Assembly: GCA_963785125.1 (NCBI GenBank)
Contig: CAWATU010000007.1
Span: 1,922,001-1,986,000 of the forward strand
Reading direction: 5' to 3'
DNA length: 64,000 bases
DNA from: QHXN01 sp963785125
GTDB lineage: Bacteria; Acidobacteriota; Blastocatellia; Pyrinomonadales; Pyrinomonadaceae
The position numbers were made by a program, and so were the translations under genes. Under the pieces are notes generated by a model. It made no database searches. It was not told the DNA's origin and saw only the letters and a list, made by a program, of their open reading frames with translations. Shown here in pieces: positions 1 to 7,039 of this stretch. How positions within the stretch are numbered: position 1 is the stretch's first letter; every line of letters starts with the position of its first letter.

Positions 1-1
1 G

Positions 2-835
2 CGCGTGTTGATGGCGGGGGTGGTGGGCGCGTCGCTGGGGCTCGTCGGCGCGGCGTTGCAGGCGATGTTCCGCAACCCTCTGGCCGAGCCTTTGACGCTC
101 GGCGTCTCGGGCGGCGGCGCTTTGGGCGCGAGCGTGGCGATAGCCTTCGGGATGGGGGCGAGGGTCGCGGGGCTGCCTATCGTCTTCGTCGCGGCGTTCG
201 CGGGCTCATGTCTGAGCGTGGTGGTCGTCTACCGTCTCGCGCGCACGGGCGCGACCGTGCTGCCGGGGGCGCTGCTTTTGGCGGGCGTAGTGATGAACAC
301 GGTGGCGGCGGCGGGCGTCGTCGTCATTCAGTACTTCGCCGACTACTCGCGCGCACTGCAAATCCTCCGCTGGACTATCGGGAGCCTCGACGTGGTCGGC
401 TTCGACCTCATCTGGCGGATGCTCCTGTTCCTCGTCCCCGGCTGGGTGCTGCTCCTGCTGATGGCGCGCGACCTGCACCTGCTCGCCGTGGACGAGGAGA
501 CGGCGCAGAGCCTCGGCGTCAACGTCCGGCGCAGCGAGCGGCTCGTCTACGTGGCGTCGTCTCTGATAGTCGGCGTGACGGTGGCGGTCGGCGGCACCAT
601 CGGCTTCGTCGGGCTCATCGTGCCGCACGCGGTGCGGCTGCTCTTCGGCGAGGACGTGCGTGTGGTGATGCCCTGCTCGTTCGTCCTGGGCGCGGCCTTT
701 CTGATGCTGGCCGATGCCGTCGCGCGCACCGCCCTCGGCGCGGGCGAGCTGCCCGTCGGCGCCATCACGGCGCTCGCCGGCGGCCCTGTTTTTTTATGGC
801 TTCTGCGCAGGCAGCAGCGCTACACGGCTTTATGA
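2..835 (+). CDS. FecCD/BtuC-family ABC transporter permease (5' truncated by window edge)
   Basis: Membrane permease subunit of an ABC importer for vitamin B12, haem or an iron siderophore. The frame is open to the left edge, so roughly the first 50-60 residues, including the first helix, lie outside. The visible part opens just after the position of the family's R-[LIV]-PR segment and carries the family signature FRNPLAEP followed by the LGVSGGGALGA stretch, then repeated hydrophobic helices and the cytoplasmic loop DEETAQSLGV, which contacts the ATPase. The C-terminal GELPVGAITALAGGPVF is typical. The next gene, 18 bp downstream, is a cobalamin adenosyltransferase, which favours B12 (BtuC) over iron as substrate; that is inference from context. 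Confidence 0.9.
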   Translation, partial: RVLMAGVVGASLGLVGAALQAMFRNPLAEPLTLGVSGGGALGASVAIAFGMGARVAGLPIVFVAAFAGSCLSVVVVYRLARTGATVLPGALLLAGVVMNTVAAAGVVVIQYFADYSRALQILRWTIGSLDVVGFDLIWRMLLFLVPGWVLLLLMARDLHLLAVDEETAQSLGVNVRRSERLVYVASSLIVGVTVAVGGTIGFVGLIVPHAVRLLFGEDVRVVMPCSFVLGAAFLMLADAVARTALGAGELPVGAITALAGGPVFLWLLRRQQRYTAL

Positions 836-853
836 AGTTGTAAGGAGTTCCTG

Positions 854-1432
854 ATGAGCATTGCGACGAAGCATGGCGACAAGGGCGATACGGGATTGAT
901 CGGCGGCGCGCGCGTGTCGAAGGCCGACGTGCGCGTGGAAGCGTACGGGACGGTTGACGAGTTGGGGGCGGCGATGGGGTTCGCGCGCTCGATCTGCGAG
1001 GACGCGGAGGTGCGCGAGCTGACGAAGTCTATTCAGCGCGAGTTGTTCACGGTCGCCGGGGCGATTGCGAGCCCCGCGGGCGGCGCGGAGTCTCCGACGA
1101 CCTACGTCACGCCCGAGATGGTCGAAGCTCTCACCGCGCACGTCACGCGGATTGAAGCGACCGAAGGCATCCTCTCCGATTGGTCTCTGCCCGGCGAACA
1201 CGCGGCGGCCGCCGCCTACGACGTGGCCCGCACCGTCTGCCGCCGCGCCGAGCGCGCCGTCGTGCGGCTCGCGGAGACCGGCGCCGAGGTCAACCCGCAG
1301 GTCGTCCCATACCTGAACCGCCTCTCCGACCTGCTCTGGCTCATGGGCCGTCTGCTGGAGCTGCGCGCCGGGCTCGACACGCGTCTGCGCGACGACGAGC
1401 ACAAAGGCCCGCGCTGGTCGCGCGCGTGGTGA
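854..1432 (+). CDS. Cob(I)alamin adenosyltransferase, PduO type
   Basis: Transfers the 5'-deoxyadenosyl group of ATP to cob(I)alamin to make coenzyme B12. The 192-residue length fits PduO/MMAB-type enzymes. The N-terminal ATP-binding motif TKHGDKGDTGLIGG, the following RVEAYGTVDELGA helix and the C-terminal LNRLSDLLW segment are family hallmarks. The ATG is set by an AAGGAG at 843-847. It follows the permease by 18 bp, so import and activation of B12 are probably co-transcribed. The end converges on the gene at 1475-2278 with about 40 bp between stops. Confidence 0.92.
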   Translation: MSIATKHGDKGDTGLIGGARVSKADVRVEAYGTVDELGAAMGFARSICEDAEVRELTKSIQRELFTVAGAIASPAGGAESPTTYVTPEMVEALTAHVTRIEATEGILSDWSLPGEHAAAAAYDVARTVCRRAERAVVRLAETGAEVNPQVVPYLNRLSDLLWLMGRLLELRAGLDTRLRDDEHKGPRWSRAW

Positions 1433-1474
1433 GAAGAACAGGGTAAGAAGAACCAGCGGCGCGCCGGCCTTCGT

Positions 1475-2278
1475 TCAGAGCTGCGACTCGATGAACTTCT
1501 CCCAACGGGCGCGGCTCATCCGCTCGACGCGCAGGAGCTTGAACTTGAAGCTCGTCCAGTCGGGATTGTCGGGCAGGTCTATCTCCATATCCTCAATCCA
1601 CCCACGCCTCCGGTTGACCCAGATGAAGCCGCCGCGGTTCTGCAAGCCCGCGCCGTCGATGCGGTACTTCCTGACGGCGACGTTGTTGCGCCGCTCGTCG
1701 TTCAGGTAAGAGACCGTCACCTCGCCCTTGTACTCGACGAGCGGCCCGGACTCTTTGAAGGTCGGGTCGGCGACGCCGATGCAGAGACTCCCCAAAGGGT
1801 CTGAGAGGTGCGGGAAGGCGAAGTTCAGGCTGCCGAAGTCGAAGTTGTACAGGTGAACCGGCACCTGTTTGAAGTCGAAAGTCTCGGCCGCGCTCCTGAC
1901 CGTCGGGAGCGAGACTTCGGCCCGCCGCGCGGCTGCGTCGAACGTGAGCGTGCCGAACAGTTTCCGCTCGTCTTTGCCTAACACACGCCACGACTTGAGA
2001 CTCTTCGCCGCGAAGAACTTCCAGTCCATCTCCGCGATGACGAGCCCGGCGGGCGGCGACTTCGGGTGGAACTTGAACGACTCCAGCACGCCGCCCGAGG
2101 CGACGAACTGCGAGACGTACTCGGGGCGCGAGCCGTCGAGGTTGGTCTTGACGTAGTGCAGAACCGTCCCCGCGGGGATCGCACGCGCCGCGCGGTAACG
2201 AAACTTCGCCGTGTCGTCCTGCCCTTTGCCGACGACCGTCAGGAGAACGACGACAAGAACTGCTCTGATAATCCTCAT
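1475..2278 (-). CDS. Secreted hypothetical protein
   Basis: A 267-residue protein with a short N-terminal signal peptide (MRIIRAVLVVVLLTVVGKGQ) and a mature part rich in beta-strand character and aromatic residues. I do not recognise a named domain. The ATG at 2278 gives a compact signal peptide. A GTG at 2299, which overlaps the stop of the upstream gene by four bases, would add seven residues and is the alternative start. The tight junction with the YjbQ gene at 2296-2697 suggests one transcript. The likely location is periplasm or exterior; the function is unknown. Confidence 0.75.
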   Translation of the reverse strand: MRIIRAVLVVVLLTVVGKGQDDTAKFRYRAARAIPAGTVLHYVKTNLDGSRPEYVSQFVASGGVLESFKFHPKSPPAGLVIAEMDWKFFAAKSLKSWRVLGKDERKLFGTLTFDAAARRAEVSLPTVRSAAETFDFKQVPVHLYNFDFGSLNFAFPHLSDPLGSLCIGVADPTFKESGPLVEYKGEVTVSYLNDERRNNVAVRKYRIDGAGLQNRGGFIWVNRRRGWIEDMEIDLPDNPDWTSFKFKLLRVERMSRARWEKFIESQL

Positions 2279-2295
2279 CTCATGCCCCGAATGGC

Positions 2296-2697
2296 TCACC
2301 CGATGATCGTCAAGACCACTTCGCGGCTGCGCGGGCCGTCGAACTCGCAGAGGAAGATGCCCTGCCAGCGGCCGAGGAGGAGTTTGCCGTCGGCGAAGGG
2401 GACGGTGACGCTGGGGCCGACGAGCGAGGCTTTGATGTGCGCGTCGGAGTTCTGCTCGCCGTGTTGGAAGTCCATGCCGTGCTGCGGGATGAGGGTGCGC
2501 AAACAGTGGAGCATGTCGGAGGCCACGTCCGGGTCGGCGTTCTCGTTGACCGTCAACCCGGCGGTCGTGTGGCGCACGAAGAGCACGCAGGCGCCCTCGC
2601 GCACCCTCGACTCGCGCACGATCTCGCTCACCTCCTCTGTGAACTCGACCAGGTCTTCGCGCTCACGCGAGCGCAGCATGATTCTATGCGTGGACAT
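2296..2697 (-). CDS. YjbQ/UPF0047 family protein (secondary thiamine-phosphate synthase-like)
   Basis: Small soluble protein of the YjbQ family. Members fold as a beta barrel with a metal-like site, and some have weak thiamine-phosphate synthase activity; the in vivo role is unclear. Visible hallmarks are FVRHTTAGLTVNENADPDV, the QHGEQNSDAHIKA segment and the C-terminal GRWQGIFLCEFDGPR. The family start matches the ATG at 2697. A longer reading to 2745 would translate one arm of the inverted repeat at 2730-2804, so it is rejected. The stop overlaps the GTG alternative of the next gene. Confidence 0.9.
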   Translation of the reverse strand: MSTHRIMLRSREREDLVEFTEEVSEIVRESRVREGACVLFVRHTTAGLTVNENADPDVASDMLHCLRTLIPQHGMDFQHGEQNSDAHIKASLVGPSVTVPFADGKLLLGRWQGIFLCEFDGPRSREVVLTIIG

Positions 2698-2729
2698 GGG
2701 GACGCATTCTACATCCTCGCCAAAAAAAC

Positions 2730-2804
2730 TAACCACCGCAGACACAGAGGCACAGCTAAAAGCATGTTGCCGTTTTAGCTGTGCCTCTGTGTCTGCGGTG
2801 GTTA
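2730..2804. repeat. Perfect inverted repeat, CAGAGGCACAG family, copy 1
   Basis: Arms at 2730-2761 and 2773-2804 are exact reverse complements over 32 bp, separated by an 11-nt loop. The core GACACAGAGGCACAGC recurs at 5506-5571 and 45263-45322, and in degenerate form at 14871-14941. It lies between the start of the YjbQ gene and the stop of the M56 gene, both on the minus strand. There is no clear T-run, so it is an interspersed repeat rather than an ordinary terminator. Confidence 0.9.
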
Positions 2805-2826
2805 ACTATTGTTTCGTCAGTGGGCC

Positions 2827-4947
2827 TTACTTGAGCATGAATTTGTAGGAGATGACGCCGGAGACTTTGACCCGCTTGCCGTCAACGACGGTCGGCTTGA
2901 ACTTCGCCTCGCGGGCGGCGTCCACGGCCGCCGATTGAAGCAACGGGTGGCCCGAGACGGCCTCGGCCGCGACCACGTCCCCGTTCTCGTTTACCGTCAC
3001 CCGCACTCTGACCGTGCCCTGCGCGCCCGCGGCCTTCGCTATCGGTGGATACGCCGGCTGCGGCGCGGAGAGCTTCTGATCGTCGAGCCCGCCGTCGCTT
3101 GTCCCGCTGCCCGAAGCATTGCCGCCGCCGGAGCCTTCGGAGACGCCCGAGCCCGAACCACCGCCCGAACCGCCGCCCGCGCCGCTACCTGCCCCGGCCC
3201 CGCCGCCCGCGCCGCGACCCGCGACGACCGTGACGTTCATGCCCTCACCGCTCACGACGACCTGCGGCTCGGGGTTGGGCGCGTTAGGCGCGTTAGGCGC
3301 GTTGGGCGCATTGGGTGCGTTGGGTGCGTTGGGTGCGTTGGGCGGGTGCGGCTCGCGCGCACGCCCGCCCCATTGCGTGCCGTCGGCGAAGCTGACCCAG
3401 ACGACGCTGAGCTTAACGTCGGCGAGAGTGCCGGGGATGATGACGTTGCGGCGGCGCCAGACGGAGCGTATCGTCTGCGACTCGCCGGGCGCCATCGAGA
3501 CGGCGTAGCCGGCGATGACGCTCATGCGCGACCCGTTCGTGAAACCCACTCCGACCTCGCGCACGGCCTTGCCCGAGACGTTCGCCACCGTGACCGTCGG
3601 CAGCGTGATGAAGTACGACGACTCCTCGTCGCCGAATGAGTCGGCGCCCTCGTCGTTCGCGCGGCTCAACTGGTCGCGCGTGATCTGTCGCATCTGTGCC
3701 TCGGTGAGGACGACGGGCGCGCCGCCCTGCTGCTCGAAGGAGACCATCGTCTCCGGCGTCTGCTCGACCTCGGTGACCGCCGGCCCCTGCGGCGGCTGCC
3801 CCTCCCCGCGCCGCTCTATGACCGTGACGCGGCCGGCGCTCGTCCGCTGCGGCTCGCCGTCAACGCCTTCGAGCATGTGCGCCCCCGCGGTCGCGCCGCT
3901 GAAAACCCCTGCGCCCGCCGTCAGCAGGAGCGCCGCCGCGGCCGCCCCCGAGACGAGCGCGCGATGCCACGCGCGTCCGCCAGAACGCCCGACCTCACCA
4001 CGCATAATCATCTCGATCCTCCTTCGAAGGTTTGAGCCCGAGGCCGCGCCCGACACGCCGGCCACGCGCCAGCCCGAACAGAAGCGTACGACCTTCAAGA
4101 TACCGGCCGCGTAAGCGTCGGCCGCGCCGCCCGCTTCCAGCACGCGCTCGTCGCACGCGCACTCGCGCTCCGCCAGCATCCGACGGCCGACGAGCCACAC
4201 CAACGGATTGAACCAGAAGACGCATTCGAGCGCCGTCTGGAAGTTGCCCCACAGGTTGTCGCGCCGCTCGACGTGCGCCAGTTCGTGGAGCAGAACGGTT
4301 TCGAGTTCCTCTTCATCCAACTGCGCCGCCACGCTGCGCGGCAGCACCAGCACGGGCCGCCGCGTGCGCCACACGCCCGGCTCCGTCCCCTCCTCCGAGA
4401 GCACGAGCAGCACAATCGTATCGAGGCCGAGCCGCATACGCGCCCGCCCGAGTGCCTCGAACTCGCGTCCCGACCAAGCCTCAAAACCTCTACGCACGGA
4501 GCGCACGAACTCGCGCCGCCGCACCAGCCAGACCGCGAAGAGCACGCCTGCGCCCGCCGCCCACGCGAGCGTCAGCAGACAGAAAATTTCCGTGTGCCCC
4601 CCTGTGACTGATGTAACTGAGACGAACACGTCCGCCGCCTCCGACTGCATCCTGACGGGTTCGGCAATTCTCAGGACGAGCGGCGCCGTCGCCCCTTTGG
4701 ACGTTGACATGACCGGTCTCAAGTCCAACGCCCCGCCGACGAGCGCGAAGAGCGCCGCGGGCAGCGCGAACTTCGCCGCCGCGAAGAGCCACAACGCGAA
4801 GCGCACGCGCGCCGGAGCCCCGCGCCGGAGCAGCAGCGTCGCGACCGTGACGAGCGCCGCGAAGAGCGTCGCCTGCCACATGTGGTTAGCGACCGCCGGC
4901 CACAGCCAATGGGTCGCGCGCGCGAATGTTTCGTGTAGAGCGTTCAC
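2827..4947 (-). CDS. M56 (BlaR1/MecR1-type) membrane metallopeptidase with C-terminal TonB domain
   Basis: A 706-residue integral membrane sensor-protease. N-terminal membrane helices flank a cytoplasmic zinc protease domain with HELAH near residue 222; another helix follows at about 335-350. The periplasmic part has a low-complexity NAP-repeat linker (DNA 3275-3346), a glycine/serine-rich stretch and a TonB_C-type domain over the last 80 residues (QPAYPPIAKAAGAQGTV onward). In BlaR1/MecR1 systems the protease acts on the BlaI repressor, and the partner gene is directly upstream with a 4-bp stop/start overlap (GTG at 4947). No penicillin-binding sensor domain is visible, so the input signal is probably not a beta-lactam. 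The TonB-like end suggests an envelope signal; this is inference. Confidence 0.9.
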   Translation of the reverse strand: MNALHETFARATHWLWPAVANHMWQATLFAALVTVATLLLRRGAPARVRFALWLFAAAKFALPAALFALVGGALDLRPVMSTSKGATAPLVLRIAEPVRMQSEAADVFVSVTSVTGGHTEIFCLLTLAWAAGAGVLFAVWLVRRREFVRSVRRGFEAWSGREFEALGRARMRLGLDTIVLLVLSEEGTEPGVWRTRRPVLVLPRSVAAQLDEEELETVLLHELAHVERRDNLWGNFQTALECVFWFNPLVWLVGRRMLAERECACDERVLEAGGAADAYAAGILKVVRFCSGWRVAGVSGAASGSNLRRRIEMIMRGEVGRSGGRAWHRALVSGAAAAALLLTAGAGVFSGATAGAHMLEGVDGEPQRTSAGRVTVIERRGEGQPPQGPAVTEVEQTPETMVSFEQQGGAPVVLTEAQMRQITRDQLSRANDEGADSFGDEESSYFITLPTVTVANVSGKAVREVGVGFTNGSRMSVIAGYAVSMAPGESQTIRSVWRRRNVIIPGTLADVKLSVVWVSFADGTQWGGRAREPHPPNAPNAPNAPNAPNAPNAPNAPNPEPQVVVSGEGMNVTVVAGRGAGGGAGAGSGAGGGSGGGSGSGVSEGSGGGNASGSGTSDGGLDDQKLSAPQPAYPPIAKAAGAQGTVRVRVTVNENGDVVAAEAVSGHPLLQSAAVDAAREAKFKPTVVDGKRVKVSGVISYKFMLK
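3275..3346. repeat. 9-bp tandem repeat coding for an Asn-Ala-Pro linker
   Basis: Eight tandem 9-bp units (TTGGGCGCG-like on the plus strand) encode repeated Asn-Ala-Pro in the M56/TonB protein. The units differ at synonymous or near-synonymous positions, and two are TTAGGCGCG. The number of copies probably varies between strains by slippage. Confidence 0.85.
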
Positions 4948-5411
4948 CGCCGCCTCCCTTTACTGCCGGCTTTACGGCTCGTCGCCTTCGACGCACTTTC
5001 GACAGCGGCACTCTCATCCGTCGCGCCGCGGTCGGACTCGACCCTCTCCAACATCTCCTCGGCCTCGCGCAGGTCTTCGAGCGTCAGGTGTCCGCCCTCG
5101 ACGAGCTGCGCCATCAGAGTGCGCGGCGAGCCGCCGAAGAAGTTCAGCAGCTCGCCGAAGAGCCGCCGGACGGTCGCGCGCCGCGTGACCATGGGCTCGA
5201 AGACGTGCGCGTTGCCGACCTTCTTCACGCGCCGCACCGCGCCCTTCTCTTCGAGCCGGTAGACGATGGTCTGTACGGTCGTGTAGGCTGGGCGCTTCCC
5301 CTCGGGCAGACGCTCCTGCACCTCGCGCACGGACGCGCTCCCCAGCTCCCACAGCGCGGCCATCACCTCCAGCTCGAACTTCGTCAGCTTAACGTCCGTC
5401 TCTTTCGCCAC
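4944..5411 (-). CDS. BlaI/MecI/CopY-family transcriptional repressor
   Basis: A 155-residue winged-helix repressor. The N-terminus LTKFELEVMAALWELGSASVREV and the YTTVQTIVYRLEEKG recognition region are standard BlaI-family features, and the middle carries the dimerisation helices. The C-terminal 30 residues are a charged, low-complexity tail. The GTG start at 5411 has a GGAGG about 6 nt upstream. It is translationally coupled to the M56 protease, whose GTG overlaps its TGA. The pair should be autoregulated: the repressor is cleaved or released when the protease senses a signal. Candidate operator half-sites lie upstream at 5436-5463. Confidence 0.93.
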   Translation of the reverse strand: MAKETDVKLTKFELEVMAALWELGSASVREVQERLPEGKRPAYTTVQTIVYRLEEKGAVRRVKKVGNAHVFEPMVTRRATVRRLFGELLNFFGGSPRTLMAQLVEGGHLTLEDLREAEEMLERVESDRGATDESAAVESASKATSRKAGSKGRRR

Positions 5412-5435
5412 CCGCGCCTCCGTCGAAAATCGTTC

Positions 5436-5463
5436 CTACTACGTTTGAGGTTGAATCTACTAC
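5436..5463 (-). promoter_or_regulatory. Candidate BlaI-type operator (two direct CTACTAC repeats)
   Basis: CTACTAC occurs at 5436-5442 and again at 5457-5463, 21 bp apart or two helical turns, directly upstream of the BlaI-family gene. Read on the gene's strand these are GTAGTAG. BlaI-like repressors use TAC/GTA-rich half-sites, so this is a plausible self-operator, but no perfect dyad is seen. Confidence 0.35.
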
Positions 5464-5505
5464 TTCTGTCGGAGGACGGTCAAGAGTTTTTTTTAAGCGG
5501 AAGGA

Positions 5506-5571
5506 TTCAACACAGAGACACAGAGGCACAGCTAAATGGATTTAGCTGTGCCTCTGTGTCTCTGTGTTGAA
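5506..5571. repeat. Perfect inverted repeat, CAGAGGCACAG family, copy 2
   Basis: Arms 5506-5536 and 5541-5571 are exact 31-bp reverse complements with a 4-nt loop (TGGA). The element lies between the BlaI gene's upstream region and the stop of the bcp gene, both on the minus strand. It shares its core with copies at 2730 and 45263. Confidence 0.9.
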
Positions 5572-5592
5572 AAATGTTTGGGCCGGGGCGGC

Positions 5593-6048
5593 TTAGTCGA
5601 AAGCCTTGAGCACTTCGTCGGCGTGCTCGTCCACCTTGACCTTGTCGAAGACCTTGCGCAGCCGCCCCTCCTCGTCGATGAGGAAGGTCTTGCGGCTGAC
5701 GCCCATATACTTGCGCCCCGCAAACTCCTTCTCGCCGTAGACCTCATAGAGATCGGCTACGCTGTGGTCGGTGTCAGCGAGGAGCTTGAAGGGGAGACTG
5801 AACTTCTCCGCGAACTTCTGGTGCGACTTCTCGTCGTCGGTCGAGACGCCGAGCACCTCAATGCCGCGCCGCTTGAACTCCTCGAACCCGTCGCGGAAAG
5901 AACAAGCCTCCTTTGTGCAGCCGGGCGTGTCGTCCTTCGGATAGAAGTAGAGCACGACCTTACGGCCGCGCAGGTCTGAGAGTTTGACCGGGTTGCCCTC
6001 CGCGTCGCGCGACTCGAAGTCGGGCGCGGCATCACCTTCGTTAAGCAT
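5593..6048 (-). CDS. bcp: Thiol peroxidase, Bcp/PrxQ-type peroxiredoxin
   Basis: A 151-residue cytosolic peroxiredoxin that reduces hydrogen and organic peroxides using thioredoxin. The peroxidatic motif is PGCTKEACSF: the first Cys is peroxidatic and the second, five residues on, is the PrxQ-type resolving Cys. KVVLYFYPKDDTPGCT and the later GVSTDDEKSHQKFAEKF are family signatures. Length is normal. It is probably monocistronic; the next minus-strand gene upstream starts about 40 bp away. Confidence 0.95.
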   Translation of the reverse strand: MLNEGDAAPDFESRDAEGNPVKLSDLRGRKVVLYFYPKDDTPGCTKEACSFRDGFEEFKRRGIEVLGVSTDDEKSHQKFAEKFSLPFKLLADTDHSVADLYEVYGEKEFAGRKYMGVSRKTFLIDEEGRLRKVFDKVKVDEHADEVLKAFD

Positions 6049-6088
6049 CGTCAGAAGTCCTCCGTGGTTGAATGTTGGAGGGAGTATA

Positions 6089-6883
6089 TCAGGCCGGGTG
6101 GCCGTTACGCTGGAACTTGCGGAAGGGCTCGGGGAGGAAGTTGGTCATGTGGAAGTGGGCGGTGCGGCCGTCGGCGAAGGTCTGGTAGAGGTCGAACTCG
6201 GGGAGTCTCAAACACGTGAGCGGGCAGGTCGGGTCGTAGCCGGTGTCGATGCCGATGGCGCTGTGCGAGACGTAGATGCCGTGGCGCCCGAGGCGCCCGA
6301 GCAGCGGCAGCAGCGGCGTCGGCGTGTGGCCGAAGACGCAGGGCTTGCCGTAGTAGTGCTTATAAAAATCCGGGTCGCGCGACCAGAGGAGGTGGCGCGC
6401 GTCGGTCTCCTGCGGGTGCTTCTCGCCGTCGAGCCCGGCGTGGACGTAGAAGGCGTGCTCGTCCTCGTGGAAGAGCTGTGTCGCGCGCAGGAACGAGAGG
6501 TGTTCCGGCGGCAGCGCGTCGAGCAGGCGTCGCTGCGCCTCCTCCCACCAGGAGCGCAGCTCGTCGTTGAGCTTGTAGCCCGTGTACTGGCCGAAGGTGT
6601 GCTGGCCGCCGACGGCCGGGTGGAGCCAGAGCGGGGCGCCCTCGTCGATGAAGTCGAGGAGCATCTGCTCGTGGTTGCCGCGCAGGGTGATGACCGAGCC
6701 CTCGGGCGAAGACTGTTGCAGCTCTACAACATCCGAGACGGTGCCGCAGATGTCTTCGCCGCGGTCGATGAGGTCGCCGAGCAGGACGAGGGTATCCCGT
6801 CCCGCCTCACGCGGGAGCAGGGAGAGCAGGTGGCCGAGCTGTTTGCGGCGGCCGTGTACGTCGCCGACGACGAAGGTGCTCAA
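6089..6883 (-). CDS. PPP-family metallophosphoesterase (serine/threonine phosphatase-like)
   Basis: A 264-residue phosphoesterase with the PPP metal-binding motifs in order: GDVHG (residues 7-11), GDLIDRG (about 36-42), GNHE (about 70) and a later FGHTP. Relatives dephosphorylate Ser/Thr/Tyr proteins or hydrolyse diadenosine tetraphosphate; sequence alone does not decide between them. The start is taken as TTG at 6883, because GGAGG lies 8 nt upstream and the signature motif begins within seven residues. The ATG at 6946 would translate one arm of the intergenic repeat at 6924-7029. The Ser/Thr kinase gene upstream on the same strand makes protein dephosphorylation attractive, but this is only context. 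Confidence 0.88.
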   Translation of the reverse strand: MSTFVVGDVHGRRKQLGHLLSLLPREAGRDTLVLLGDLIDRGEDICGTVSDVVELQQSSPEGSVITLRGNHEQMLLDFIDEGAPLWLHPAVGGQHTFGQYTGYKLNDELRSWWEEAQRRLLDALPPEHLSFLRATQLFHEDEHAFYVHAGLDGEKHPQETDARHLLWSRDPDFYKHYYGKPCVFGHTPTPLLPLLGRLGRHGIYVSHSAIGIDTGYDPTCPLTCLRLPEFDLYQTFADGRTAHFHMTNFLPEPFRKFQRNGHPA

Positions 6884-6923
6884 CTGGCATCCTCCGCTGA
6901 AGAGAAAGGGAAAAGAGAAGGGA

Positions 6924-7029
6924 GAGTAGACAGTAGTCAGTAGCAAAAACCACCGTCAACGAATCGTCAGGGTATCAGCGTTAACGTCAGCAAGGCGGAA
7001 CCCTACTGGCTACTGACTACTGTCCACTC
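6924..7029. repeat. Inverted repeat, CAGTAGTCAGTAG family, copy 1
   Basis: Arms 6924-6944 and 7009-7029 are 21-bp reverse complements with one mismatch, around a 64-nt loop. The same short motif recurs at 30094-30146, with relatives at 46425-46502 and 53481-53643. It separates the kinase stop (7040) from the phosphatase start. Confidence 0.8.
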
Positions 7030-7039
7030 ACCGTTCTCA

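Noticed and set aside
2698..2745. N-terminal extension of the YjbQ gene
   Set aside because: It translates part of the inverted repeat at 2730-2804 and the family begins at the ATG at 2697.
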